From contig NZ_JACHEN010000023.1 in assembly GCF_014205875.1 (NCBI RefSeq), forward strand, positions 32,463 to 96,462: a stretch of DNA of 64,000 bases. The letters are read 5' to 3'. The DNA is from Anaerosolibacter carboniphilus (GTDB taxonomy: Bacteria > Bacillota > Clostridia > Peptostreptococcales > Thermotaleaceae). Shown in pieces: positions 8,245 through 16,638 of the stretch; the stretch's first letter is position 1; each line of letters begins with the position of its first letter. The translations under genes and the position numbers were made by a program. Under the pieces are notes generated by a model. It saw only the letters and a list, made by a program, of their open reading frames with translations, searched no databases and was not told the DNA's origin.

Positions 8245-9738
8245 ATGAACAATACGATAAATGTTATCAAGGATCAGACATTAACTTATCAACAAAAGGT
8301 TATACAGCTTGCCAGGGAGGCAGAGAACGGTATTCAAGTGCTGAATATCTCTCAGAATGTAAAATCTTATATGGATAAAGGTATTATTTGTGACATGTTT
8401 GAAGGCAACGCACCCTATCGACCAAGATACATTCTGCCGGATTATCAAAGGTTCATGAAACAGGGCAGCAACTTCTTAGGGCTACAAGCCCCAGAGAGTT
8501 TGGGGGAGGCCATCAATCATCTGTTGATCCTCTATAAGCATGTACCCTCCATTACATCTTTTCCAGTCTTTCTTGGAGAATTGGATCAATTATTAGAGCC
8601 ATTTATCGATGATGAAGAGGAAGCCTATAAAGCCATTAAATTATTTTTAACCCACATTGATCGTACATTGACAGATTCCTTTGTCCATGCCAATATTGGT
8701 CCCAAAGCAACGAAAGCTGGACGATTGATTTTGAAGGCTGAAAAGGAGTTGAAAAATGCTGTACCGAATCTAACCCTTAAGTATAACAAAGATACGGAGA
8801 GGGAGTTTGCCCTGGAAGCCATATCTACAGGATTAGAAGTATCGAAGCCGTATTTTGCCAATCATGAAATGTTTGTGCAGGATTTCGGAACAGCCTATGG
8901 TACTGCCAGTTGTTATAATGGGTTGCCCATAGGGGGTGGAAGCTATACTTTGGTACGGCTGAATCTGAAAAAATTGGCCGAGGAAGCGGGTAGCTTGGAA
9001 GAGTTTTTGAAAGTCTATATTCCGCGGGCAGTTCAGTTGATGAATATTTTGATCGATGAGAGAATTCGATTCCTTGTAGAGGAAAGTGGTTTCTTTGAAA
9101 GCAGTTTCCTTGTGGAGGAGGAACTTGTGAGAAAAGATCGGTTTACTGCCATGTTTGGAATATTTGGCTTGGCTCAATGCGTAAATCTACTTTTAGATGC
9201 CAAGACCCCAAAAGAACGTTATGGACATAGTGAAAAAGCAATGAAGCTAGGTTATGATATCATTAAAACCATCGAGCGAGAAGTGAATCAATATGAAAGC
9301 CCCTATTGCATTGCTACAGGGAAAAGATTTTTACTTCACGCCCAGTCAGGAATCTCCGGGGATGTGGAAGAAACCGCAGGCTGTAGAATTCCCATTGGTG
9401 AGGAACCAGAACTCATGGACCATATTCTTCATGCAGCAAATTTTCATCCCCTTTTTCCATCCGGAATCAGTGATATTTTTACATTTGAAACCACAGCAAG
9501 GAAGAATCCAGAATTTGTGTTGAATATTATTCAAGGTGCCATGGAAAAGGGGCTAAGGATGTTTGCTTTCTCTTGCAGCGATAATGATTTAATGCGAATT
9601 ACAGGGTATTTAGTAAAGAAATCAGAGATGAAAAAGCTAAAAGAGGGCCAACAGGTACTCCACGATACAGTAGGATTAGGACTGGAGGCGGCTGAAAAAC
9701 AAAATCTATATGATCGAAAGGTCACGCAGAATGACTAA
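8245..9738 (+). CDS. yjjI: YjjI-family glycine radical enzyme (DUF3029)
   Basis: Glycyl-radical enzyme of 497 residues, the size of the YjjI family, which has no established substrate. The radical-bearing loop near the C-terminus reads RITGYL, placing the radical Gly at residue 454. A Cys in ASCYNGLPIGGG near residue 225 is a candidate for the thiyl site, but I could not align this with certainty. The start ATG 8245 follows GAGGTGAGAATT. The cognate activase gene overlaps the last bases, so the two are translated together. YjjI proteins lack most of the bulk of pyruvate formate-lyase. The enzyme is expected to be cytosolic and oxygen sensitive. A repeat element lies in the upstream gap. Confidence 0.88.
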   Translation: MNNTINVIKDQTLTYQQKVIQLAREAENGIQVLNISQNVKSYMDKGIICDMFEGNAPYRPRYILPDYQRFMKQGSNFLGLQAPESLGEAINHLLILYKHVPSITSFPVFLGELDQLLEPFIDDEEEAYKAIKLFLTHIDRTLTDSFVHANIGPKATKAGRLILKAEKELKNAVPNLTLKYNKDTEREFALEAISTGLEVSKPYFANHEMFVQDFGTAYGTASCYNGLPIGGGSYTLVRLNLKKLAEEAGSLEEFLKVYIPRAVQLMNILIDERIRFLVEESGFFESSFLVEEELVRKDRFTAMFGIFGLAQCVNLLLDAKTPKERYGHSEKAMKLGYDIIKTIEREVNQYESPYCIATGKRFLLHAQSGISGDVEETAGCRIPIGEEPELMDHILHAANFHPLFPSGISDIFTFETTARKNPEFVLNIIQGAMEKGLRMFAFSCSDNDLMRITGYLVKKSEMKKLKEGQQVLHDTVGLGLEAAEKQNLYDRKVTQND

Positions 9739-10567
9739 GGGTTATGTCCATAAAATCATACCCTTTAGTGCTGTGGATGGACCAGGAAACCGAATGGTGA
9801 TCTTTCTCCAGGGATGTAATTTTAACTGTATCTATTGTCATAATCCTGAGACCATTCACCTATGCAATCACTGTGGTATTTGTTCAACCTGCTGCCCCTA
9901 TAGCGCTTTAGATTGGAAAGACGGAAAAGTCGATTGGAATCAGGATTTGTGTCAGCATTGTGATCACTGTATAAAGGCATGTCCCCATACCAGTTCGCCA
10001 AAGGTAAGAGAGATGAACGTAGAAGAGGTAATCTCTCAGATTCAAAAGGTAAGACCTTTTATTTCCGGTATTACGGTATCGGGGGGAGAGTGTACTCTGC
10101 AGATAGATTTTGTTAAGGAACTTTTTAAAAAAGCCAAAGATATGGGGCTGACTACATTTCTAGACACCAATGGTTTTGTGTCCATGGGTCACTTGAAAAT
10201 CCTGGGAGAAGATATGGATATGGCCATGGTGGACCTAAAGGCTTGGGATGTAGAAGCGCATGAAATGCTTACTGGACAGGAGAACACTTTGGTTTTACAA
10301 AGCATCCGATATCTTGCAGCGCAGCGCAAGCTCTACGAAGTGCGAACGGTGATCGTACCAGCGCTATTGGATAATCATGAAACTGTTCAAAAGACCGGTC
10401 AGCTGCTTGCGATGCTAGATCCAGATATAAGATATAAACTCATCCGATTTCGTCCAATAGGAGTACGAAAAGAGGCAGCAAACTTAAAAGAACCCTCCGA
10501 TGAGTTGATGGAAGACCTCATGGACCTTGCAAGAAAAGAGGGCTGCAAACATATAATCATTGTATAA
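9731..10567 (+). CDS. yjjW: YjjW-family glycine radical enzyme activase (radical SAM)
   Basis: Radical SAM enzyme of 278 residues that installs the glycyl radical on the neighbouring YjjI protein. The cluster motif is Cys29-x3-Cys33-x2-Cys36 (GCNFNCIYCHNPE), followed by two ferredoxin-like Cys clusters (CNHCGICSTCC and CQHCDHCIKAC), the insert typical of activases, and the SAM-binding GGE (SGGECT). The start is ATG 9731, overlapping the yjjI stop; an in-frame ATG at 9710 lacks a ribosome site, while GAAAGG near 9715 serves 9731. The tight coupling and Fe-S content leave little doubt about the role. A terminator follows directly. Confidence 0.9.
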   Translation: MTKGYVHKIIPFSAVDGPGNRMVIFLQGCNFNCIYCHNPETIHLCNHCGICSTCCPYSALDWKDGKVDWNQDLCQHCDHCIKACPHTSSPKVREMNVEEVISQIQKVRPFISGITVSGGECTLQIDFVKELFKKAKDMGLTTFLDTNGFVSMGHLKILGEDMDMAMVDLKAWDVEAHEMLTGQENTLVLQSIRYLAAQRKLYEVRTVIVPALLDNHETVQKTGQLLAMLDPDIRYKLIRFRPIGVRKEAANLKEPSDELMEDLMDLARKEGCKHIIIV

Positions 10568-10601
10568 AACAGACCTTCCCAGATCATCGGGAAGGTCTGT
10601 T
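10568..10601. terminator. Bidirectional terminator between yjjW and the selenoglutaredoxin gene
   Basis: Thirteen-base stem AACAGACCTTCCC/GGGAAGGTCTGTT (10568-10580 with 10589-10601). It lies between two convergent genes and has an A-run on one side and a partial T-run on the other, so it can serve both. Confidence 0.75.
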
Positions 10602-10602
10602 A

Positions 10603-10941
10603 TTATGTTTCCATTTGAAATTGATGGGAACAGCTAGGGCATGTGACCCGGATTCTTCCCTTGTTCGTAGGGACCCTTAGTCTTGAACGACAGGAAGGAC
10701 AGTCTAGAATGGTAAATTTCAGTGCGCGTTCAATTTTTTCGGGATTGAAGCCTACGATGGCCTCGTCACCGATGAGAAAAGTGGGGACACCTGTAATTTT
10801 TCGCTGTGTCATTTCCCTTGCAGCGGCAGGATCATGGTGAACATCCTTCTCAATAAATGGAATTCCTTTTCTCGAAAGATACTCTTTCGCAGTATGGCAA
10901 TGGGGTCATGTTTTTGTTGTTAAAACGATGATTGGCTGCAT
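10603..10941 (-). CDS. Selenocysteine-containing glutaredoxin fused to a zinc ribbon
   Basis: Read on the minus strand from ATG 10941, this frame gives a complete glutaredoxin-like protein of 112 residues if the in-frame TGA at 10906-10908 is read as selenocysteine. The redox motif is then Thr-Lys-Thr-Sec12-Pro-His-Cys15, followed by the family's EYLSRKGIPFIEKDV, the cis-Pro segment GVPTFLI and the GF end of the fold. The last 40 residues hold CPSC ... CPSC, a zinc ribbon. GGGAGG sits at good distance from the ATG. Downstream of TGA the transcript can fold CGAAAG-AGTAT-CTTTCG, whose loop lies about 26-30 bases from the start of the TGA, a candidate bacterial SECIS. Conventional gene calling would start at 10812 and lose the active site. 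Clostridial selenoglutaredoxins are known; the zinc-ribbon fusion I infer from the sequence. Confidence 0.85.
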
Positions 10942-10990
10942 AGAGGATGCCTCCCTTGTATGTCAGATATTTTGCAAAATCACTACTTTC

Positions 10991-11020
10991 ATTATACCCA
11001 AAGGATGTAGAAACCAGCAA
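10991..11020 (-). promoter_or_regulatory. Predicted sigma-A promoter of the selenoglutaredoxin gene
   Basis: On the minus strand TTGCTG (11015-11020) and TATAAT (10991-10996) are separated by 18 bases; transcription would begin about 45 bases before the ATG. This suggests the gene is transcribed apart from sodC. Confidence 0.55.
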
Positions 11021-11048
11021 GCGTGTGATAGAAATGGATGAGAAGCAT

Positions 11049-11630
11049 TTAATCGTTACGCTGAATGACGCCGCAGGCCAGACGCTTTCCAGCATCGCCA
11101 GCAGGTTGACTACGATAATCATCGGGACTTTGATGGATGATTACAGCTTTTCCAATGGCATCCTTTACTCTAAATTTATTTGTAAAGAAAGTCATTTTTG
11201 CAACTCCGTCATTTGAGAACAATACAGGAAAATCTCCCGCATGATTTCCATGGGGCTGATTGGTGGGATTCCAGTGTTGGCCTGCTGCTTCGAAGGGTTT
11301 TTCAGGGTCACCGATGGTACAATCACCTTTTTCATGGAGGTGAAAGCCATGGGGCCCAATGGGAGGTTTCTCTTTACTACCTGGTTGATAAGGTGGAAGG
11401 CCAACCACTTGGACATAGACCTCTGTGCCGCCAGGGACATCTTTAAAATAGACCACGCCTCTTAAATCTGGTGCCAAGGGGCCACCTTTGAGATGGGCTA
11501 TTGCGAGGGTTGGAGTGGATGAAGTATTATTCCCTCGGAAGGAAGGACGTTGATAATATGAAGATATTGGATACATGGGCATATAGGGAGCGGTATCCAT
11601 ATAGTAACCTGGATAATAAGGATATTGCAT
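11049..11630 (-). CDS. sodC: Cu/Zn superoxide dismutase family protein with Tyr/Pro-rich N-terminus
   Basis: Superoxide dismutase of the copper-zinc class, 193 residues. All metal ligands can be seen in order: GFHLHE (two Cu His), AGQHWNP (bridging His), HGNHAGD (Zn His, His, Asp) and VIIHQ (Cu His). The disulfide Cys (GDC and LACGVI) and the active-site Arg (GKRLACG) are kept too, so it should be active. Oddly, the first 40 residues are not a signal peptide but a Tyr/Pro/Met-rich stretch (MQYPYYPGYYMDTAPYM) like that of spore coat proteins, hinting at spore-surface location, as for Bacillus coat-associated SodC. The start has AAGGAGAT upstream. The gene lies upstream of the selenoglutaredoxin gene on the same strand. 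Confidence 0.88.
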   Translation of the reverse strand: MQYPYYPGYYMDTAPYMPMYPISSYYQRPSFRGNNTSSTPTLAIAHLKGGPLAPDLRGVVYFKDVPGGTEVYVQVVGLPPYQPGSKEKPPIGPHGFHLHEKGDCTIGDPEKPFEAAGQHWNPTNQPHGNHAGDFPVLFSNDGVAKMTFFTNKFRVKDAIGKAVIIHQSPDDYRSQPAGDAGKRLACGVIQRND

Positions 11631-11801
11631 AAGATGTATCTCCTTTCAATTATATTAGAGTGGTGGGATTTACTGAAAAAACTTGGATGATATGATCTAA
11701 CACTATTCACTTTATCCTATGCATGTTGAGATAAAGATGTTATAGATAGAGACATATTAGATAAAGAATGCAACATAAATATCACAGATTAAGATTAAGG
11801 T
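11631..11801. other. Upstream region of sodC, no gene seen
   Basis: The minus-strand ribosome site AAGGAGAT and the AT-rich stretch TAATATAATT provide the likely sodC start signals. The remainder up to the repeat at 11802 holds no ORF or structure I can support. Confidence 0.35.
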
Positions 11802-11981
11802 TGTAGGGGCGATTCACGAATCGCCTGGTATTTGGGAATATCTATTATAGGCAACATCGTAATTACTGTCATGCTGAGTGCAGCGAAGCATCTAAAAGAT
11901 TAAAAACAGATCCTTCTCGATGTTCAGGATGACAGCTGGGTTGGTATTAGTGGTCTGCGGGCGAGCACTGTTCGTCCCTAC
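11802..11981. repeat. Long copy (about 180 bp) of the GTAGGGGCGA palindromic repeat
   Basis: Ends are GTAGGGGCGA (11802-11811) and CCCTAC (11976-11981). Inside is a second imperfect inverted repeat: CTGTCATGCTGAGTGCAGCG near 11867 pairs with the TCGATGTTCAGGATGACAG stretch ending near 11935. The same nested design recurs at 21748-21921. No coding capacity; it looks like a non-autonomous miniature element or a structured dispersed repeat. The stretch 11982-12106 is AT-rich and holds only the start signals of the next gene. Confidence 0.75.
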
Positions 11982-12106
11982 TGCTTTTATTCGATCTCAA
12001 TCTTATGTCGTATTTTTCTGTGAATAGTCCTATTTATGATTGCTATTATTTTTAAAAAAATATAAAATATATATAATAAAATTTTTATGGAGAGGGCGAT
12101 AGAGAA

Positions 12107-12928
12107 ATGAATACTTCTGAAATTATGAATGTTGCTTTGGAACTGGCCAACCTGGAAGAAGTACCCTTTGACTCTGGAATTTCTGTTGAAGGAGAGAATA
12201 TTAAAAAGATATTGATTGGCGTGGATATGGAAACTCCAGAAATCTTACTGGCGAAAGAGCTAAATGTAGATTTGGTGATTAGCCATCATCCTCATACAGG
12301 AGAACAAGATGTATACTTCCATAAGGTATTAAACGTACAAATTGATAAAATGATGGAATTTGGGATACCGATTAACAAAGGACAAAAACTCCTGAAGAAA
12401 AAGATTGGCCTTTTGGAAAGAGGTGGGCATGCAAGAAATTATGACAAGGTGCGGTCTGCAGCGAAGCTTTTAAAAATGCCTTACATGAACATTCATCTGC
12501 CTGCAGATATTGTAACAGAAAGATTTGTCCAGGATCATATCAATGAGAAGATCAAAGACAATCCCAAGGCTACTTTAGGAGACCTGATTACATATTTGCA
12601 TGAGATTTATGAATATCAGCATACGCCAGCAGGACCAGTGATTCGTGTGGGAAGTGAAAGGGACTATGCAGGAAAGGTAGCTGTGTTGATGGCTGGAGGA
12701 ACCAATGGAGGGGCAGATGTTTTTAAGGCTTATTTTGAAGCAGGTGTAGGAACGATCATCTGCATGCATGTACCAGAGGACGTCAGAGAAGAAGTAGAGA
12801 AACAAAACATCGGAAATGTCATTGTGGCTGGCCACATGGCCAGCGATTCCATCGGATTGAATATATTCATTCGGGAGTTGGAGAAAAAAGGACTTGAAGT
12901 GATAAGGATGTCAGGAATTATCGAATAA
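12107..12928 (+). CDS. NIF3-like (DUF34) family protein
   Basis: Protein of 273 residues of the widespread NIF3 family, whose members are di-metal proteins of debated function, often described as GTP cyclohydrolase-like. The signature LVISHHPHTG (near residues 58-66) supplies His ligands, and the C-terminal VAGHMASDSIG supplies a further His. Between them lies a variable segment with helical character. The ATG at 12107 follows GGAGAGGGCGA. It stands alone, converging with hisC across a terminator. Because the family is poorly defined, no pathway can be given. Confidence 0.82.
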   Translation: MNTSEIMNVALELANLEEVPFDSGISVEGENIKKILIGVDMETPEILLAKELNVDLVISHHPHTGEQDVYFHKVLNVQIDKMMEFGIPINKGQKLLKKKIGLLERGGHARNYDKVRSAAKLLKMPYMNIHLPADIVTERFVQDHINEKIKDNPKATLGDLITYLHEIYEYQHTPAGPVIRVGSERDYAGKVAVLMAGGTNGGADVFKAYFEAGVGTIICMHVPEDVREEVEKQNIGNVIVAGHMASDSIGLNIFIRELEKKGLEVIRMSGIIE

Positions 12929-12933
12929 AATAA

Positions 12934-12960
12934 GAGGGGAGCTTTGGCTCCCCATTTGCA
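12934..12960. terminator. Terminator between the NIF3-like gene and hisC
   Basis: Stem GGGGAGC-TTTG-GCTCCCC between convergent genes, followed on the plus strand by ATTTGC; probably serves both directions. The T-run is short. Confidence 0.6.
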
Positions 12961-14094
12961 TTACTTACATGTGCAACAATCGCAGCCACAAGCTGCTTCT
13001 TTTTTTGCTTCCAGCACGATGAAAACTTCTTTCAATGTACGGATGAATAGTTGATTTTCTTCCATGGTGCCAATGGATACTCTGGCGTAGGTGTCAAACA
13101 TTGGTCGAATGATGATTCCTCGTTTTTGCATTTCACTAAAAATTTCCTGGGTATCATACTGACAGTTGAAGAAAATATGATTTGCCTCAGAAGGGGCGTA
13201 GGTGATGCCCATTTCATCAAAGGCACGATAAATATACTCTTTTCCTTCTTTGTTCAGGGCATAGGCTTTTGATACGAAATCTTGATCTGACAGGGCAGCG
13301 ATGGCCGCCATTTGGGCAACGCTACTTACATTAAAGGGATTCCGAATTTTATTTAATGCAGTAATGATCTCTTCGTTGGCCATGGTATAACCAACACGAA
13401 GGGCAGCTAGGCCATAGATTTTAGAAAACGTTCTCATCACTAGAACGTTAGGGTAACGATCGATGAGTTTATAGGCCTCCCTAGGATAATCATCTCTGGT
13501 TACGTATTCATTGTAAGCTTCATCGTAAATGACCATAATATGACCAGGTACTTTATCTAAAAATTCGAGAAGTTTCTTTTCTCCAAACATGGTACCCGTA
13601 GGATTGTTTGGGTTACAGAGCCATATGAGCTTTGTCTTGTCGGTGATAGCCTGATAGATGCTGTCTAAATCATAAGTAAAATCTTTCAGAGGTACAACCA
13701 CAGGAGTACCACCCATCATTTTTGCTGTAGAAATGTACCGAGGAAAAGTCACGTCTGCTACAATTACCTCATCCCCATGGTTTACATAGGCTTTGGAGAT
13801 CATATCTACCATTTCATCGGAACCGCCGCTAGGGAGTATTTGAGATGGCTTTAAACCAAACTTGGCCGCTAGTGCATCTTTTAACTCTGTGCAATTTCCA
13901 TCTGGATATAAACTCAAATGATCTAAGGCTTGCCGAATAGCTTCCCCAACCTTTTCAGAATATCCTAAAGGATTCTCATTAGATGCTAGCTTTACCACAT
14001 GGGTAAGTCCGTATTCTCTTTTTACATCAGCAATGGGTTTGCCAGGCCTATAAGGCTGTAGATCCATAATTTCAGGTCTATGTTGAATTGCCAT
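12961..14094 (-). CDS. hisC: Histidinol-phosphate aminotransferase-like PLP enzyme with Cys-rich tail
   Basis: Class II-type aminotransferase of 377 residues. It shows the HisC hallmarks LASNENPLG near the N-terminus, the NPNNPTG motif near 161-167, YDEAYNEY with the cofactor-ring Asp near 191, the PLP Lys at 225 (RTFSKIYGLAALRVGY) and the substrate-phosphate Arg region near the end. It normally catalyses the glutamate-dependent step of histidine synthesis, but no other his genes are nearby and relatives also use aromatic amino acids. The C-terminus is odd: the last residues read ACGCDCCTCK, five Cys in ten positions, absent from ordinary HisC. The minus-strand start ATG 14094 has GAGGAGG upstream. 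Confidence 0.85.
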   Translation of the reverse strand: MAIQHRPEIMDLQPYRPGKPIADVKREYGLTHVVKLASNENPLGYSEKVGEAIRQALDHLSLYPDGNCTELKDALAAKFGLKPSQILPSGGSDEMVDMISKAYVNHGDEVIVADVTFPRYISTAKMMGGTPVVVPLKDFTYDLDSIYQAITDKTKLIWLCNPNNPTGTMFGEKKLLEFLDKVPGHIMVIYDEAYNEYVTRDDYPREAYKLIDRYPNVLVMRTFSKIYGLAALRVGYTMANEEIITALNKIRNPFNVSSVAQMAAIAALSDQDFVSKAYALNKEGKEYIYRAFDEMGITYAPSEANHIFFNCQYDTQEIFSEMQKRGIIIRPMFDTYARVSIGTMEENQLFIRTLKEVFIVLEAKKEAACGCDCCTCK

Positions 14095-14424
14095 TTGAGG
14101 TGCCTCCTCTCAATTTACAAAAAAAATGTAAGTCATCCAAAATTATTATAACATAAAGATTTTACAGAAGGTATTACATTTTTTAAAAATATGAAAACGT
14201 TCTCCTAAAATAATTGCTTACTAATTTTACTAATCTATGAATATGCTACCAGTGCCGTGGCATAATAATAGGAAATATATAGCAAAAGGAGAATGATTCC
14301 GTGAAAAAATTAACTTTTCCATAACAAAATATGAAATAATAAAGGAATTTTCTGAAAAGTATAGAATAGTATAAATACTAGTTGTCTAAATATTACAACA
14401 ATAATGAAGCGAGGGGGAAGCTAT
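14095..14424. other. Divergent intergenic region of hisC and the EF-G paralogue
   Basis: AT-rich gap without ORFs. On the minus strand a TATAAT (14145-14150) lies about 50 bases before hisC and is its likely -10. On the plus strand TATAAA near 14370 may be the -10 of the EF-G-like gene; no good -35 partner was seen for either. Confidence 0.35.
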
Positions 14425-16491
14425 ATGAAGGGATATCCAAGTGATAAAATAAGGAACGTAGCACTGATCGGTCACGGCGGCTGCGGGAAAACGATTTTAA
14501 CGGAAGCGATGTTGTATACGACGAAAGTCGTTAATAGATTGGGAAAGGTAGAGGACGGAAATACTGTATCTGACTTTGACAAAGAAGAAATCGCGAGAAA
14601 AATATCCATTAGTACATCCCTAATTCCTATTGAGTGGAAGGAACATAAGTATAATATCCTCGATACACCCGGGTATTTCGACTTCGTTGGAGAGGTAAGC
14701 AGCGCCTTGAGGGTGGCCGGCGGGGCCATCATATTGTTGGATGCATCATCAGGCATTGAGGTTGGTACGGAAAAGGTTTGGAAATATACAAGCGATCTTA
14801 AGATGCCGAAGTTCATTTTCATTAATAAAATGGATAAGGAAAATGTTAATTTTGATAAGTTATTGAATGATTTAAGAGAGACGTTTGGCAAGGCAGTGGC
14901 GCCTTTTGCAATTCCTCTAGGTGAAATGAATAATTTCAAAGGCTTTATCAATGTGGTCGATATGATCGGCAGAGAATATAACGGTAAAGAATGTGTAGAC
15001 ATAGCGGTTACCGATGAGATGATGAATGCGATCACCCCTATTCGGGAGATGTTAATTGAATCCGTAGCGGAGAGTGATGAGGTATTGATGGAAAAATTCT
15101 TCGGTGGAGAAGAATTTACAACCCAGGAAATCCATGATGGTCTACGTAAAGGTGTATTGACCGGAGATATCGTGCCTGTGCTGGTAGGATCTGCGATAAA
15201 TAATATAGGTATCCACACATTGCTTGATATGATCAGTGACTATATGCCATCTCCAAAGGATATGAAGCCTTATGAAGGGATTGACGAAAAGAGTGGAAAT
15301 CCAGTTGCAAGAAAGATCGATCATACAGCACCATTCTCATCCTTTGTGTTCAAGACAGTAGTAGACCCCTTTGTAGGAAAGATCTCCTTACTAAAAGTAG
15401 TATCTGGCGAACTAAAGTCAGATATGGAAATCTTTAATCCTGAAAAAGGCGAAGTAGAAAAAGTAGGAAATCTGTTCTTGTTAAGAGGAAAGAACCAAGT
15501 GCCTACTGACAGGGTGGTTGCAGGAGATATCGCAGCTATTGCCAAGCTGCAATATGCATCCACAGGAGATACCCTATGTGACAAGAATCATCCCGTCAAG
15601 TATCACAAGATCGAATTCCCAGAGCCGACGTTGTTCATGGCAGTGGAGCCTAAGGCAAAAGGGGATGAGGAAAAGATTGGCGTGGGCTTGAATCGATTAA
15701 CTGAGGAAGATCCAACCTTTATGATCGTGAGAAATGCTGAAACAAAACAAACCCTCATTGGTGGGCAAGGAGATATCCATATCAATGTGATCACCAATAA
15801 GTTAAAGCATAAATTTGGTGTCGATGTGCAGCTTGCTGACCAGAGAATACCATTTAGAGAAACCATCAAAGGAAAAGCGGATGTCCAAGGAAAACATAAG
15901 AAACAATCTGGTGGACACGGACAATATGGAGATGTAAAAATTCGTTTTGAGCCAGCAACAGAAGATTTTATATTTACAGAAGAGATTTTTGGTGGTTCTG
16001 TTCCACGACAATATATTCCTGCTGTAGAAAAGGGATTGAGAGAATGCTTGGATACAGGCGTTCTTGCAGGATATCCCGTGGTAAATCTTAAAGCGGTACT
16101 GTATGATGGTTCCTATCATGATGTGGATTCTTCTGAGATGGCCTTTAAGATTGCTGCATCCTTAGCTTTCAAAAAGGGACTTGAAATGGCGAAGCCTATA
16201 TTGTTAGAGCCTGTCATGCATGTAGAGATCGTCGTTCCTGAGGAATACATGGGTGACATTATGGGCGATATGAACAAGCGTAGAGGTAGAATTTTGGGAA
16301 TGGAACCGATTGGAGATGGAACCCAGAGAGTGGTTGCGGAAGCGCCACAAGCAGAATTGTTGAAATACGCCATCGACTTACGATCCATGACCCAGGCAAG
16401 AGGCAGCTTTACCATGAAATTTGAAAGATATGATGAAATGCCTCAGCATCTAAGCCAAAAAATAATTGAATCAGCGAAGGCTGAGAAATAA
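14425..16491 (+). CDS. Elongation factor G-like protein (EF-G paralogue)
   Basis: Translational GTPase of 688 residues with all five EF-G domains. The G1 loop is GHGGCGKT, the G3 motif DTPGYFDF and the G4 motif INKMDKEN; the DNA-like domain IV (SGGHGQYGDVKI) and the C-terminal domain V follow. The start is ATG 14425 because GAGGGGGA lies six bases upstream; ATG 14404 precedes that site. This is not the canonical fusA, which would sit in the str operon after rpsG. The divergent G1 sequence and isolated position match the second EF-G class of Firmicutes, whose exact role is unsettled. A strong terminator follows. Confidence 0.88.
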   Translation: MKGYPSDKIRNVALIGHGGCGKTILTEAMLYTTKVVNRLGKVEDGNTVSDFDKEEIARKISISTSLIPIEWKEHKYNILDTPGYFDFVGEVSSALRVAGGAIILLDASSGIEVGTEKVWKYTSDLKMPKFIFINKMDKENVNFDKLLNDLRETFGKAVAPFAIPLGEMNNFKGFINVVDMIGREYNGKECVDIAVTDEMMNAITPIREMLIESVAESDEVLMEKFFGGEEFTTQEIHDGLRKGVLTGDIVPVLVGSAINNIGIHTLLDMISDYMPSPKDMKPYEGIDEKSGNPVARKIDHTAPFSSFVFKTVVDPFVGKISLLKVVSGELKSDMEIFNPEKGEVEKVGNLFLLRGKNQVPTDRVVAGDIAAIAKLQYASTGDTLCDKNHPVKYHKIEFPEPTLFMAVEPKAKGDEEKIGVGLNRLTEEDPTFMIVRNAETKQTLIGGQGDIHINVITNKLKHKFGVDVQLADQRIPFRETIKGKADVQGKHKKQSGGHGQYGDVKIRFEPATEDFIFTEEIFGGSVPRQYIPAVEKGLRECLDTGVLAGYPVVNLKAVLYDGSYHDVDSSEMAFKIAASLAFKKGLEMAKPILLEPVMHVEIVVPEEYMGDIMGDMNKRRGRILGMEPIGDGTQRVVAEAPQAELLKYAIDLRSMTQARGSFTMKFERYDEMPQHLSQKIIESAKAEK

Positions 16492-16499
16492 TAGAAATA

Positions 16500-16540
16500 T
16501 GAAAAAGACCTTTTTCACCTCGGAAAAGGTCTTTTTCATT
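16500..16540 (+). terminator. Rho-independent terminator after the EF-G paralogue
   Basis: Long stem GAAAAAGACCTTTT/GAAAAGGTCTTTTTC with a short loop and built-in T-run. Confidence 0.85.
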
Positions 16541-16638
16541 GGGCATGAACAGTGAAATACTGAAAATAGAAATGTATTGAATAATATCTAAGGGTTTACA
16601 AAAACTAAAAAAGATCAAAGAAAAGAGGAGGCTTTAGG

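Noticed and set aside
10603..10941. Reading the glutaredoxin-like frame as a pseudogene broken by a TGA stop
   Set aside because: The only defect is a TGA exactly at the redox Cys position; promoter, ribosome site and the rest of the frame are intact, which fits selenocysteine better than decay.
10850..11122. Minus-strand ORF of 90 codons overlapping sodC and the selenoglutaredoxin
   Set aside because: Out of frame with both genes and with no recognisable content; it would destroy two well-supported proteins.
14472..15218. Long minus-strand open frame opposite the EF-G paralogue
   Set aside because: Its translation has no family features and is the complement of a well-supported coding sequence; same judgement for 3912-4394 and 58094-58837.
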